Assembly (NCBI RefSeq): GCF_900168125.1
Contig: NZ_FUZF01000006.1
Location: 137,482-201,481, forward strand
DNA: 64,000 nt
Source: Sphingobacterium nematocida
GTDB taxonomy: Bacteria; Bacteroidota; Bacteroidia; Sphingobacteriales; Sphingobacteriaceae
Direction: 5' to 3'
A program made the position numbers and the translations under genes. Shown here piece after piece: positions 17,428 to 26,246 of this stretch (within the stretch, counting starts at the first letter, position 1; every line of letters starts with the position of its first letter). The notes below the pieces were generated by a model. The model was not told the DNA's origin and did no database searches. It was given only the letters and a program-made list of their open reading frames with translations.

Positions 17428-19296
17428 ATGAAAAAGATTTTATATACAATTATAATAGCATCTTCTACACTGCTGAGCTGTGAAAGTTTGCTTGATAGAC
17501 CGGAATTAAATAAAGTGGTAGATTCTGAATCTACATTCTGGCGTAATGAAAGTGATATTCGGTTATTTGCCAATGATTTCTATTCCAATTATTTTGTGGG
17601 ATATAATTCAGGATTTGGTACTGCGTATACACCGCTGACAGGATACAATTTTGCAGATGATTTCACTTCGCAGGGAGCACAGACCAATCTCTTGGGAACT
17701 TTACCTACCGGTGCGGGAGGAACGGCTTTAAGCAATGCAACATTGCGAACAACCTCAGTGTTACGATCTGAACACCCCGGGCCGAATTGGAATTTTTATT
17801 GGGTGCGTAAAGCGAATGTGCTTTTGAGTAGGTTGGAAAATTATACAAAAGCTCAAGTTTCTGAGGAGACGTTCAACCATTGGGCAGCTGTTGCACGGTT
17901 TTTTAGGGGGTATGAATATGCGAGGCTGGTTAGTAATTTTGGTGCGGTTCCTTATTACGATACGGAGGTCGATGTAAATAACCCAGATATGATGTATAAA
18001 AGTCGTGATGAGCGGGGAGTTGTCATGGATAAGGTGTATGATGATTTCAAGTTTGTAATGGATAACATGCGCTTGGATGATGGGGTGGGGTTTGTAAATC
18101 GATATGCAGCAGCAGCATTGATTTCAAATTTGATGCTTTTTGAAGGTTCATGGCAACAGTATCATGGTCTAGATGCGGCACGTGCAAAGAAATACTTGGA
18201 GTTTGCACGAGATGCAGCAGAATTGGTTATGAATAGTGGGAAATGGAACTTTACGAGTGATTTCAAATCTCTGTTCGCATCTGAAGATTTGGCTGCAAAT
18301 AAAGAGGTGATTTTTTTTAGAAGTTACCTAGATGCTATAAAAATAACGCATGCTGTGGGTTCTTATAGTAACGGTACCGAATCTCAAGCCCGATCTGCAA
18401 ACTTGGACTTGTTGAAAGATTTTATTTGTACAGATGGCAAAGTTTGGCAAAATTCCACAGTCGCTAATGCGTCAAATTTTAGAATGCAGAGTTTGGTTAA
18501 GACAAGAGATCCTCGATTTGAAGCTACTTTTATGGATACTATTAATACTGCGGCTTCAGGTACTTTTGCGTATGCACACAAATTTGCGGGAAGGGAAGCT
18601 TTGGGGTATATTGGGTCCGCTTATCCAGCAAAATGGGGTAGTAACACAAATACCAATGACGCCCCAATTGTACGCTTGGCCGAAGTGGTGTTGAATTGGA
18701 TCGAAGCTAAGCAAATCCTTGCCGAGAATCATGGGGGAGGGGCGGTAACACAAGCTGATTTGGATAAATCTATTAATGCTATTCGGAATAGACCATTGGA
18801 TGCCGCGGCTACCGCTAAGGGTATTCTGAAAACGGCTCCGTTATTATTGGCAAATCTTCCTAATGATCCGGAACGAGATGCAGATGTAACCGCTTTGATG
18901 TGGGAAATAAGAAGAGAGCGTAGAATGGAATTTGTATTCGAGTATGCTCGTATGCAAGATATCCGTCGCTGGAAAAAGTTAGATTACCTGAACTTTGTGT
19001 CCAATGATTATAAACGTGGACCTTGGATCATAGGAAATGTGGACCTTAGAGATAAGGCCAAACCCGGTAAAATCATTGCAACGTATAAAGACGTTCTTCA
19101 AGTTGAAAATGCCGCGGGACAAATTGTGACATATAACGGTACAAACGATGCGGCTATGGTTGGGTATTATGTGGTTCGCAATTTTGCCAACAGATTACCT
19201 GTACAACCACGTAATTATCTAGCTCCAATAAGCGAAGCATTAATTCAAGAATACAAGGATATGGGGTATACCCTATCTCAAACTGTAAATTGGTAA
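17428..19296 (+). CDS. SusD/RagB-like lipoprotein
   Basis: This 622-residue SusD has a lipoprotein signal ending in LLSC (Cys18). The C-terminal hallmark WEIRRERRMEFVFEYAR ... DIRRWKK is present at about residues 490-515, and a C-terminal extension to residue 622 resembles that of the second SusD (8785-10620). It starts 10 bases after the susC stop. A hairpin follows before the phosphoesterase gene, so the downstream enzymes may be expressed at a lower level than this pair. Role: binding of the imported glycan at the outer surface. Confidence 0.94.
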   Translation: MKKILYTIIIASSTLLSCESLLDRPELNKVVDSESTFWRNESDIRLFANDFYSNYFVGYNSGFGTAYTPLTGYNFADDFTSQGAQTNLLGTLPTGAGGTALSNATLRTTSVLRSEHPGPNWNFYWVRKANVLLSRLENYTKAQVSEETFNHWAAVARFFRGYEYARLVSNFGAVPYYDTEVDVNNPDMMYKSRDERGVVMDKVYDDFKFVMDNMRLDDGVGFVNRYAAAALISNLMLFEGSWQQYHGLDAARAKKYLEFARDAAELVMNSGKWNFTSDFKSLFASEDLAANKEVIFFRSYLDAIKITHAVGSYSNGTESQARSANLDLLKDFICTDGKVWQNSTVANASNFRMQSLVKTRDPRFEATFMDTINTAASGTFAYAHKFAGREALGYIGSAYPAKWGSNTNTNDAPIVRLAEVVLNWIEAKQILAENHGGGAVTQADLDKSINAIRNRPLDAAATAKGILKTAPLLLANLPNDPERDADVTALMWEIRRERRMEFVFEYARMQDIRRWKKLDYLNFVSNDYKRGPWIIGNVDLRDKAKPGKIIATYKDVLQVENAAGQIVTYNGTNDAAMVGYYVVRNFANRLPVQPRNYLAPISEALIQEYKDMGYTLSQTVNW

Positions 19297-19321
19297 GACC
19301 TTGTTTTTATAATACATAAGT

Positions 19322-19376
19322 ATGCCGTCACTTAGCGCTGAATAGTTTTCATCACTATGGTGACGGTATTTCTTTT
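19322..19376 (+). terminator. Hairpin terminator or attenuator after the third SusCD pair
   Basis: A 10-bp stem (ATGCCGTCAC / GTGACGGTAT, one G-U pair) with a 28-base loop precedes TTTCTTTT. It ends 24 bases before the next gene, which suggests partial read-through in the same operon. Confidence 0.6.
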
Positions 19377-19399
19377 GCAGATTTTAATTTTTACTATAT

Positions 19400-21238
19400 A
19401 TGACTTTCAGATTTTTAGCACTTTCCTTCTTTTCTTTTTTTGCAGTAACATTACTTTCTGCTCAAACTCCTTTCAAATTTGCTCAGGTAACGGATACCCA
19501 CGTAGGTGGGCAGACCGGTGCTGATGACCTGCGGCGTACTGTAGCCGATCTCAACCAACAAAAGGGTATAGACTTCGTAATTCTCTCAGGAGATGTCACC
19601 GAGTTTGGTTCGGATGAGGAATTGGCATTAGCCAAACAGATATTGGATAGTCTGAAATTGCCGTTGTATATCGTGCCAGGCAATCACGATAGTAATTGGT
19701 CCGAAAGTGGAGCAAACTCCTTTCGGAAGGTGTTTGGAGGAGAGACTTTTTTCTTTGAACATAAGGGCTATCAGTTTATAGGTACGACCTCGGGTCCCAA
19801 TATGCGGATGAGCCCGGGACAGATACCTCGTGAAAACTTAGTGTGGGTCGACTCGGTTTTTGAAGCAAATGCGGATCCAAGTAAACCTTTGATTTCAGTA
19901 AACCATTATCCTTTAGACTCTTCGTTGAACAACTGGTTTGAACTCATTGATCGCTTACAACAACGAAATGTACAATTGGCCTTATGTGGTCATGGGCATA
20001 TCAATAAGCAGTACAATTGGGATGACATCCCAGGGGTGATGGCTCGTTCTAATCTTCGCGCTAAAGAGGATGTAGGAGGTTATAATATTGTGACGTTGAC
20101 AGGAGATTCGGTGTATTTTCAGGTGCGTAAGCCAAATGTCGGTACAGAAAACTATTGGTTGAAGTTACCGCTCCGAAAAGTGTCTTTTAAGAGCCAATAC
20201 GCACGTCCATCTTACGCCGTGAATACGAATACAAAAGCTAAGCTGGTTTGGGAATATCAAGACCATGGTGATATCGGTGCAGGTATTAGTTCGGATGGTA
20301 AGCGTATTTTTACAGCCAATACGGTCGGAGAGGTATATGCATTGGATCTAAACACCGGTCAAAAAATATGGTCATTTAAGACAGGGGGTAAGGTATATGC
20401 TACACCGGAAGTGTATAAGGGAGTTGTTGTGGTAGGATCTACAGATCATCATATTTACGGTTTGGATGCTACAACTGGTGCGAAAAAATGGGCAGTTAAA
20501 GCTAATAAAGCGGTGTTGGGATCTGCTTCAATAGCCAATGGAAAGGCGTATCTGGGCGATTCTGATGGAATTTTTCGCTGTATTCAAGTATCGGATGGAC
20601 AGGTTTTGTGGGTGTTTGATGAAGTGAAAGGGTATGTGTCTACCAAACCAACAATAGCAGATGGGAAGGTGATATTCGGAAGTTGGCAAAATGGTTTCTA
20701 CGCATTAGATCAGAATACGGGGGCTAAAGTGTGGGATTGGAGCAGTGGTGCGACTAATCGGATGTTTTCTGCAGCGGCATGTTATCCTGTCGTGGCTAAT
20801 AATAGGGTTTTTATTGTGGCGCCGGATCGTTTCATGACGGCGCTGGATTTGAAAACAGGCCAGCAGGTATGGCGTGAGAAAAAGGATGATCTGAAAGTCC
20901 GCGAGTCCATGGGGCTTTCGCCAGATGGTAAGCTCGTGTTTGCCAAAACGATGGACGGAGAACTGATCGGTGTTTCTGTCTTTAAAAACAACATGAGTGT
21001 GGATTGGAAGTCGAAGTTGGATTTGCCCTACGAGCTTACTCCAACGGCGATTTATAGTAATAAAAAAGCAGTATTTGTCCCTAGTCACTCGGGGTTACTG
21101 TCTGCTGTGGAGCCTAATTCAGGAGAAGTGCTGTGGCAATACAAGATTTCAAATGGAATGATTAACCCACCGCTGCTGCTCAAGGATAAAATTATAGCTA
21201 GTACCATGGACGGGAAGATTGTGATGCTTCAGTATTAA
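19400..21238 (+). CDS. Calcineurin-like metallophosphoesterase fused to a PQQ-type beta-propeller
   Basis: This is a 612-residue exported protein with a signal peptide ending in LLSAQ (about residue 22). Residues 25-265 form a complete metallophosphoesterase domain: DTH (32-34), SGDVTE, PGNHDSN, NHYPLD and GHGHINK supply the two-metal ligands. Residues about 275-612 are a PQQ-like beta-propeller with repeated A-L-D-x-x-T-G-x-x-x-W blades (ALDLNTGQKIWSF, GLDATTGAKKW, ALDQNTGAKVW, ALDLKTGQQVW). The same blades in quinoprotein dehydrogenases bind PQQ, but here they may be only a binding platform. It follows the third SusCD pair and precedes GH9 by 38 bases. The substrate is unknown; removal of a phosphate from a glycan or lipid-linked fragment is a guess. 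Confidence 0.88.
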   Translation: MTFRFLALSFFSFFAVTLLSAQTPFKFAQVTDTHVGGQTGADDLRRTVADLNQQKGIDFVILSGDVTEFGSDEELALAKQILDSLKLPLYIVPGNHDSNWSESGANSFRKVFGGETFFFEHKGYQFIGTTSGPNMRMSPGQIPRENLVWVDSVFEANADPSKPLISVNHYPLDSSLNNWFELIDRLQQRNVQLALCGHGHINKQYNWDDIPGVMARSNLRAKEDVGGYNIVTLTGDSVYFQVRKPNVGTENYWLKLPLRKVSFKSQYARPSYAVNTNTKAKLVWEYQDHGDIGAGISSDGKRIFTANTVGEVYALDLNTGQKIWSFKTGGKVYATPEVYKGVVVVGSTDHHIYGLDATTGAKKWAVKANKAVLGSASIANGKAYLGDSDGIFRCIQVSDGQVLWVFDEVKGYVSTKPTIADGKVIFGSWQNGFYALDQNTGAKVWDWSSGATNRMFSAAACYPVVANNRVFIVAPDRFMTALDLKTGQQVWREKKDDLKVRESMGLSPDGKLVFAKTMDGELIGVSVFKNNMSVDWKSKLDLPYELTPTAIYSNKKAVFVPSHSGLLSAVEPNSGEVLWQYKISNGMINPPLLLKDKIIASTMDGKIVMLQY

Positions 21239-21276
21239 TAGTCGATTGTTAATGATTAATTGTGAATGCTATTCAA

Positions 21277-23079
21277 ATGAGATTATTTAGTTTAACCTTT
21301 TATTTTATTCTCTTGTCCATGCTTGTGATAGGGCAAGAAAAGGCTTGGATACGGATCAATCAATTGGGTTACCTCCCCGAAGGGAAAAAGAATGCGGTTT
21401 GGGTGACTAAAGGGAATAACGATATTCGTTCTTACGAGGTGGTCAATGCCTTGAATGATAAAGTCGCGCTTAAAGGAAAGCTCAAAGATAATTTCGGTGC
21501 ATATGGCCCCTTTAACAAAGGATATCGTATGGATTTTTCACGATTGACAAGTCCCGGCGAATATTATATACGCACAGATGACGGGACAGTATCGCCACGT
21601 TTTAAAATCGATAGAGATGTTTATAATGGAACTGCCGATTTCGCATTACGCTATATGCGACAACAACGCACCTTATTCAATCCTTATTTAAAAGACAGCT
21701 GTCATACCCATGATGGCTTCACCATGTATGCTTCCTCTGTAGGGATGCCCGATAGTACGCGTGTCGATGTTGGGGGAGGTTGGCATGATGCTTCTGATTA
21801 CCTACAGTACGCCACCACGTCGGCCAATGCGACCTATCACTTATTAGCTGCTTACCGCGATTATCCAATGGTTTTTTCGGATGAAAAGCAGGCCAATGGA
21901 TTGGATGGTAGAAATGGCATTGCTGATGTATTGGACGAAGCAAAGTGGGGATTAGACTGGTTAGTTAAGATGCATCCGGAACCGCATATCCTATTTAATC
22001 AAATTGCGGACGATAGGGATCATACTTCGTTAAGGCTCCCGGGACAGGACTCCTTGTATGGTAGAGGACATGAGCGGCCGGTATATTTTATCGATGGGAA
22101 GCCTCAACAGCGGGGCAAATTTTTGAATAATACGACTGGAACAAGTTCGACAGCCGCGAAGTTTGTCAGTGCATTTGGATTGGGGTACGACTTGCTCAAA
22201 ACAGAAGATAGCGATTATGCTATCCTGTTGAAAGAAAAAGCGAAGACAGCTTATGATTACGCACACCTTATACCTGGTGTGACCCAGACGGTCTCTGTAA
22301 AATCACCTTACATATATGCAGAAGATAATTGGGTTGATGATATGGAGCTTGCTGAAGCGTGGATGTATAGATTACATACAGACAAGAAACATGTGGATTT
22401 AGGATTAAAGTACGCAATGACGGAGGCTATTACGCCTTGGATGGTTAGAGATACGGCAAATCATTATCAGTATTATCCATTTATTAATCTAGGACATTAT
22501 GAGTTGGCCAAGGTGGCTGATGAAAATGGTAAGAAAGAGCTAATACAGTATTATAAACAGGGAATTGATGCGGTATGGAATAGGGCAAAGGAAAATGTTT
22601 TTTATCGAGGTGTACCTTTTATCTGGTGCAGCAATAACTTAACAACGGCATTTGCTATTCAATGCATTTGGTACAAAGAGCTATCTGGAGATACCCGATA
22701 TGAAGAATTGGAGCAGGCTAATTTCGATTGGCTGTTCGGGGTGAATCCCTGGGGAACGAGTATGGTGTACGGACTGCCAGCAAATGGTGATACGCCAATA
22801 GATCCACACTCTGCATTCACCTTTTTGCATAAGTATCCCATTGATGGAGGGTTGGTAGATGGGCCGGTATATACAAATACCTATAAGAATCTGATCGGTA
22901 TAAAATTAACTAAGCCGGATGATTATACCGATTTTCAGAGTGATCTGGCTGTTTATCACGACGATTTTGGAGATTACAGTACCAATGAGCCTACGATGGA
23001 TGGGACAGCTTCTTTGGTTTACTTGCTTTCTGCAAAAGAAGCAGAAGCAAAAAAAAAACGACCGTCGGGTCGGAAATGA
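21277..23079 (+). CDS. Glycoside hydrolase family 9 enzyme with N-terminal Ig-like domain
   Basis: The ATG at 21277 gives a clean signal peptide (about 20 residues ending in VIGQ); an in-frame GTG at 21262 would add five residues. An Ig-like CelD-N domain starts at about residue 23 (RINQLGYLPEG). The (alpha/alpha)6 catalytic domain follows, with the GGWHDASDY motif (Asp171/Asp174 as the acidic pair) and the C-terminal NEPTMDGTASL with Glu571 as proton donor. The length of about 600 residues is usual for this subtype. GH9 enzymes are mostly endoglucanases, but the family also contains exo-beta-D-glucosaminidases acting on chitosan oligomers, which would suit an amino-sugar locus. Its stop overlaps the start of the deacetylase by 4 bases (ATGA), so the two are translationally coupled. 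Confidence 0.9.
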   Translation: MRLFSLTFYFILLSMLVIGQEKAWIRINQLGYLPEGKKNAVWVTKGNNDIRSYEVVNALNDKVALKGKLKDNFGAYGPFNKGYRMDFSRLTSPGEYYIRTDDGTVSPRFKIDRDVYNGTADFALRYMRQQRTLFNPYLKDSCHTHDGFTMYASSVGMPDSTRVDVGGGWHDASDYLQYATTSANATYHLLAAYRDYPMVFSDEKQANGLDGRNGIADVLDEAKWGLDWLVKMHPEPHILFNQIADDRDHTSLRLPGQDSLYGRGHERPVYFIDGKPQQRGKFLNNTTGTSSTAAKFVSAFGLGYDLLKTEDSDYAILLKEKAKTAYDYAHLIPGVTQTVSVKSPYIYAEDNWVDDMELAEAWMYRLHTDKKHVDLGLKYAMTEAITPWMVRDTANHYQYYPFINLGHYELAKVADENGKKELIQYYKQGIDAVWNRAKENVFYRGVPFIWCSNNLTTAFAIQCIWYKELSGDTRYEELEQANFDWLFGVNPWGTSMVYGLPANGDTPIDPHSAFTFLHKYPIDGGLVDGPVYTNTYKNLIGIKLTKPDDYTDFQSDLAVYHDDFGDYSTNEPTMDGTASLVYLLSAKEAEAKKKRPSGRK

Positions 23080-23765
23080 AAAGTAAGAAAATTACTGATC
23101 AATTTGGAGCCACTGTACGTGGAGATAGTACGATGCGTCAGGTCAGTCTAGTATTTACTGGAGATGAATTTAGAGAAGGATTGCCTGTTATTGCAGAAGT
23201 GCTCAAAAGTAAAGGTGTAAAAGCTTCCTTTTTTGTTACAGGACGATTTTTAGATGACAAAAAAAGTGCGCGAATAATCGGCAGGCTTATCAGACAGGGG
23301 CACTATATAGGTCCGCATTCGGATCAACACCTGCTGTATATGCCGTGGGAGGATAGAAAAAAGCTGTTGGTGACCAAAGATGAATTTGTGAAGGATATCA
23401 AAAGAAATATAGATCGGATTGAAGAGCTTGGAGGTAAAAAAATAGATAAGTTTATCCCGCCTTATGAATGGTATAATGCTGTGATCGTGGAGTGGGCTAA
23501 GGAGTTAGGGTTGGAAACTTATAACTTTACGCCTGGGTTAAGGACAGCTACAGATTATACATATCCAGAAATGGGGGATAGGTATTGGCCTACCGCACGA
23601 ATTTTGGATCAGGTGTATACCTACGAAAAGCGTGGTGGTATAAACGGCTATATCATTTTAGTACACCTAGGTACAGACGACCGACGTGAAGATAAATTGT
23701 ACAATAAACTGGGTGAATTAATTGAGGAGATTCGCTCAAAAAACTATAAATTCGTGGCACTGTAA
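23076..23765 (+). CDS. NodB-type polysaccharide deacetylase family protein with variant motif 1
   Basis: This 229-residue protein lacks a signal peptide, so it should act in the cytoplasm. It has the NodB fold: the strand SLVFTGDEF (residues 24-32) occupies motif 1, KASFFVTGRF follows, HSDQH (His81, His85) is motif 2, and PPYEWYN and ILVHLGTD stand at motifs 3-5. In classical members motif 1 is TFDDG; here the position of the catalytic-base Asp is Gly29, while the metal-binding Asp30 and both His are kept. The gene overlaps the GH9 gene by 4 bases. Likely substrate: a small N-acetylated amino sugar or disaccharide brought in by this locus; the altered motif leaves the exact chemistry open. 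Confidence 0.8.
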   Translation: MKSKKITDQFGATVRGDSTMRQVSLVFTGDEFREGLPVIAEVLKSKGVKASFFVTGRFLDDKKSARIIGRLIRQGHYIGPHSDQHLLYMPWEDRKKLLVTKDEFVKDIKRNIDRIEELGGKKIDKFIPPYEWYNAVIVEWAKELGLETYNFTPGLRTATDYTYPEMGDRYWPTARILDQVYTYEKRGGINGYIILVHLGTDDRREDKLYNKLGELIEEIRSKNYKFVAL

Positions 23766-23783
23766 AAATTATAGCTGCGTTTT

Positions 23784-23817
23784 TTTGCATGTTTTTCAAA
23801 AAAGTAGCATATTTACG
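23784..23817 (+). promoter_or_regulatory. Weak promoter candidate before murQ
   Basis: TTTG at 23784-23787 and TATTTACG at 23810-23817 are placed like the -33 and -7 elements of Bacteroidota promoters, but the -7 box matches only four of six consensus positions. If used, transcription would start about at 23824, which excludes the ATG at 23820 and supports the murQ start at 23853. Confidence 0.3.
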
Positions 23818-23852
23818 AAATGTTACCAAGTATTACTATATTTTCGGAACCG

Positions 23853-24671
23853 ATGATAAATACAACAGAGAAAGATTCTAATTACCAAGACCTCGACAAA
23901 ATGTCAGTTCTTGAGTTGCTTAACAATATAAATAAGGAAGACAAAACTGTTCCTTTGGCGGTAGAGAAAGCAATACCACAGATTGAAGCCCTAGTAAAGG
24001 TAGCTGTGGATCGCATGAAAAATGGAGGAAGATTATTTTATATTGGTGCCGGTACGAGTGGGCGTTTGGGTATATTGGATGCTTCGGAATGCCCGCCAAC
24101 TTATGGGGTTCCATTTGATTGGGTTATCGGTCTTATAGCTGGGGGTGATACTGCCATCCGAAAAGCTGTAGAATTTGCGGAAGATGATATGGAACAGGCA
24201 TGGATCGATCTTGAAGAGTATGCCGTCAATTCTAATGACGTGGTGATCGGAATTGCAGCGTCTGGAGGTACTCCTTATGTGATCGGGGGATTAGAGAAAG
24301 CGAATGAAAAAGGTATAGCTACCGGTTGTATTGTATGTAATGGAAATTCGCCGATAGCAGCTCGTGCCCAATACCCGGTTGAGGTGATTGTGGGGCCTGA
24401 GTTTGTTACAGGATCTACACGAATGAAGGCTGGAACAGCACAAAAATTGGTGCTTAATATGATAAGTACTTCGGTGATGATACAGTTGGGTAGGGTCAAA
24501 GGAAATAAAATGGTCGACATGCAGTTGTCAAATCATAAACTGGTCGCTAGAGGAGTGCGTATGGTTATGGCAGAGACTGGAGCTGATGAGGATACCGCTA
24601 CAACGCTACTGGAAGAATTTGGAAATGTGCGCAAAGCGATAGAGGCTTTTAGATCGGAACACCAGCTATAA
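23853..24671 (+). CDS. murQ: N-acetylmuramic acid 6-phosphate etherase
   Basis: MurQ cleaves the lactyl ether of MurNAc-6-phosphate to GlcNAc-6-phosphate and D-lactate in the cytoplasm. The N-terminal signature TTEKDSNYQDLDKMS, the SIS-domain loop GAGTSGRLGILDASECPPT and TGSTRMKAGTAQK are all intact. Glu79 (in DASECPP) and Glu110 (in VEFAEDD) align by spacing with the catalytic pair Glu83/Glu114 of E. coli MurQ. I chose the start at 23853 because known MurQ proteins begin just before the TEKDS motif; an ATG at 23820 would add 11 residues. The length (272 residues) is a little short of E. coli's 298 at the C-terminus. A symporter gene follows 15 bases later. No MurNAc kinase is beside it. Confidence 0.95.
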   Translation: MINTTEKDSNYQDLDKMSVLELLNNINKEDKTVPLAVEKAIPQIEALVKVAVDRMKNGGRLFYIGAGTSGRLGILDASECPPTYGVPFDWVIGLIAGGDTAIRKAVEFAEDDMEQAWIDLEEYAVNSNDVVIGIAASGGTPYVIGGLEKANEKGIATGCIVCNGNSPIAARAQYPVEVIVGPEFVTGSTRMKAGTAQKLVLNMISTSVMIQLGRVKGNKMVDMQLSNHKLVARGVRMVMAETGADEDTATTLLEEFGNVRKAIEAFRSEHQL

Positions 24672-24686
24672 CAAACACCTAAACAT

Positions 24687-26177
24687 ATGTCACCTATTAT
24701 TTTATTATCTTTTTTAGTTGTCTATTTCGCCGTACTGCTGGCTGTGGCGCATTTTACTTCCAAGGGATCGGCCGACAACTCCACTTTTTTCGTTGCTAAT
24801 CGCAATTCGAAATGGTACATGGTGGCTTTTGGTATGATCGGTACTGCGCTGTCCGGGGTAACTTTTATTTCCGTACCGGGCGCAGTAGGAGCTTCTAATT
24901 TTAGTTATTTTCAGTTTGTTCTGGGAAATGCTGTGGGCTTTGTGATTATTGCCTATGTCTTGTTGCCTCTTTATTATAGAATGAATCTCACTTCAATCTA
25001 TACGTATCTCGAAGAGCGATTTGGACACATGACTTACAAGACGGGAGCAGCTATATTTTTAGTGTCACGTACTATCGGATCGGCGTTTAGATTGTATCTG
25101 GTAGCGATTGTGCTTCAGCATTTTATCTTTGATGCCTGGAATGTGCCTTTTGCGATTACAGTTGTTATTTGTTTACTCCTGATCTGGTTATATACGAATA
25201 AGGGCGGTTTGAAAACTATTATTGTTACAGATACGTTGCAGACGACATTTTTGATTACAGCGGTAATTCTCTCTATCTATTTTATGGCCAAAGGTCTTGA
25301 TTTTGGCGTAGTTGATACATTCGAGGCTGTTAAAGAAAGTTCTTACTCCAAAATTTTCTTTTGGGAAGATTTTGTAGGAAGTAAAGCTAACTTTTGGAAG
25401 CAGTTCTTGGGCGGTATATTTGTTACTATTGCTATGACGGGGCTTGATCAAGACTTAATGCAGAAGAATCTATCGATGGGTACGATAAAAGAAGCGCAAA
25501 AAAACATGATTACGTTTACTAGCGTATTTGTCGTCATCAATATTTTCTTTCTAGCAGTAGGTGCTTTATTGTATATCTATGCCGAGAAAAACGGAATTGA
25601 TATATCCACATTGGCTACAAGAGATTACTTGTATCCAGAAATTGCACTAAATCATTTGGCTATTTTACCGGCGATCATCTTTATGATGGGATTGACTGCG
25701 GCGACTTTCGCTACGACGGACTCGGCGTTAACGGCGTTGACGACTTCTTATTGTGTCGACTTTTTAAATTTTAATAAAAAGGAAAACCCGAATGATCCAG
25801 CTTTAGTGAAAAAGAGAAATTTCGTCCATTTTGGGTTTTCGGTATTAATGCTTGTCGTTATTTTAGTATTCAGACTGATCAACAATGATTCTGTAGTAAA
25901 CGCGATTTTTACGGCAGCTAGTTATACTTATGGACCTCTGTTGGGCTTATTTACTTTTGGGATGTTAACGAAACGTGCAGTCAATGACAAGCTAGTGCCT
26001 TATATATGTGTGCTATCGCCATTGATTTTGTTTTTGCTTAACACCTATGTGATATCGGTCTATACACCTTATGTAATAGGATTAGATTTGATAATCCATA
26101 ATGGATTGATCACATTCTTGCTATTGCTTATGACATCGCCAGGAAGGGCGACAGAAAAAGCCTTATCGCACAAATAG
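24687..26177 (+). CDS. Sodium:solute symporter (SSS family), candidate MurNAc transporter (MurT-like)
   Basis: This 496-residue inner-membrane protein has about 13 hydrophobic segments. SSS-family features include the N-terminal pattern FFVANRNSKWYMVAFGMIGTALSGVTF and a GLTAATFATTDSALTALTTSY segment (about residues 335-357) resembling the sodium-site helix TM8. It starts 15 bases after murQ and ends at a strong terminator, so the two are one transcript. In Tannerella forsythia the MurNAc transporter MurT is an SSS-type symporter encoded with murQ and murK; this pair matches that arrangement minus the kinase. A sodium symporter delivers unphosphorylated sugar, so a kinase is needed before MurQ. 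Other sugars or acids cannot be excluded from sequence. Confidence 0.85.
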   Translation: MSPIILLSFLVVYFAVLLAVAHFTSKGSADNSTFFVANRNSKWYMVAFGMIGTALSGVTFISVPGAVGASNFSYFQFVLGNAVGFVIIAYVLLPLYYRMNLTSIYTYLEERFGHMTYKTGAAIFLVSRTIGSAFRLYLVAIVLQHFIFDAWNVPFAITVVICLLLIWLYTNKGGLKTIIVTDTLQTTFLITAVILSIYFMAKGLDFGVVDTFEAVKESSYSKIFFWEDFVGSKANFWKQFLGGIFVTIAMTGLDQDLMQKNLSMGTIKEAQKNMITFTSVFVVINIFFLAVGALLYIYAEKNGIDISTLATRDYLYPEIALNHLAILPAIIFMMGLTAATFATTDSALTALTTSYCVDFLNFNKKENPNDPALVKKRNFVHFGFSVLMLVVILVFRLINNDSVVNAIFTAASYTYGPLLGLFTFGMLTKRAVNDKLVPYICVLSPLILFLLNTYVISVYTPYVIGLDLIIHNGLITFLLLLMTSPGRATEKALSHK

Positions 26178-26205
26178 TTTCGTTTTTTTATTGATGCGAG
26201 GGAAG

Positions 26206-26246
26206 ACCTTCAAAACAAGTTTTTTAACTGTTTTGAAGGTTTTTTT
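26206..26246 (+). terminator. Rho-independent terminator after the murQ-symporter unit
   Basis: A 12-bp perfect stem (ACCTTCAAAACA / TGTTTTGAAGGT) with an 11-base loop is followed by six T. It marks the end of the utilisation locus. Confidence 0.9.
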
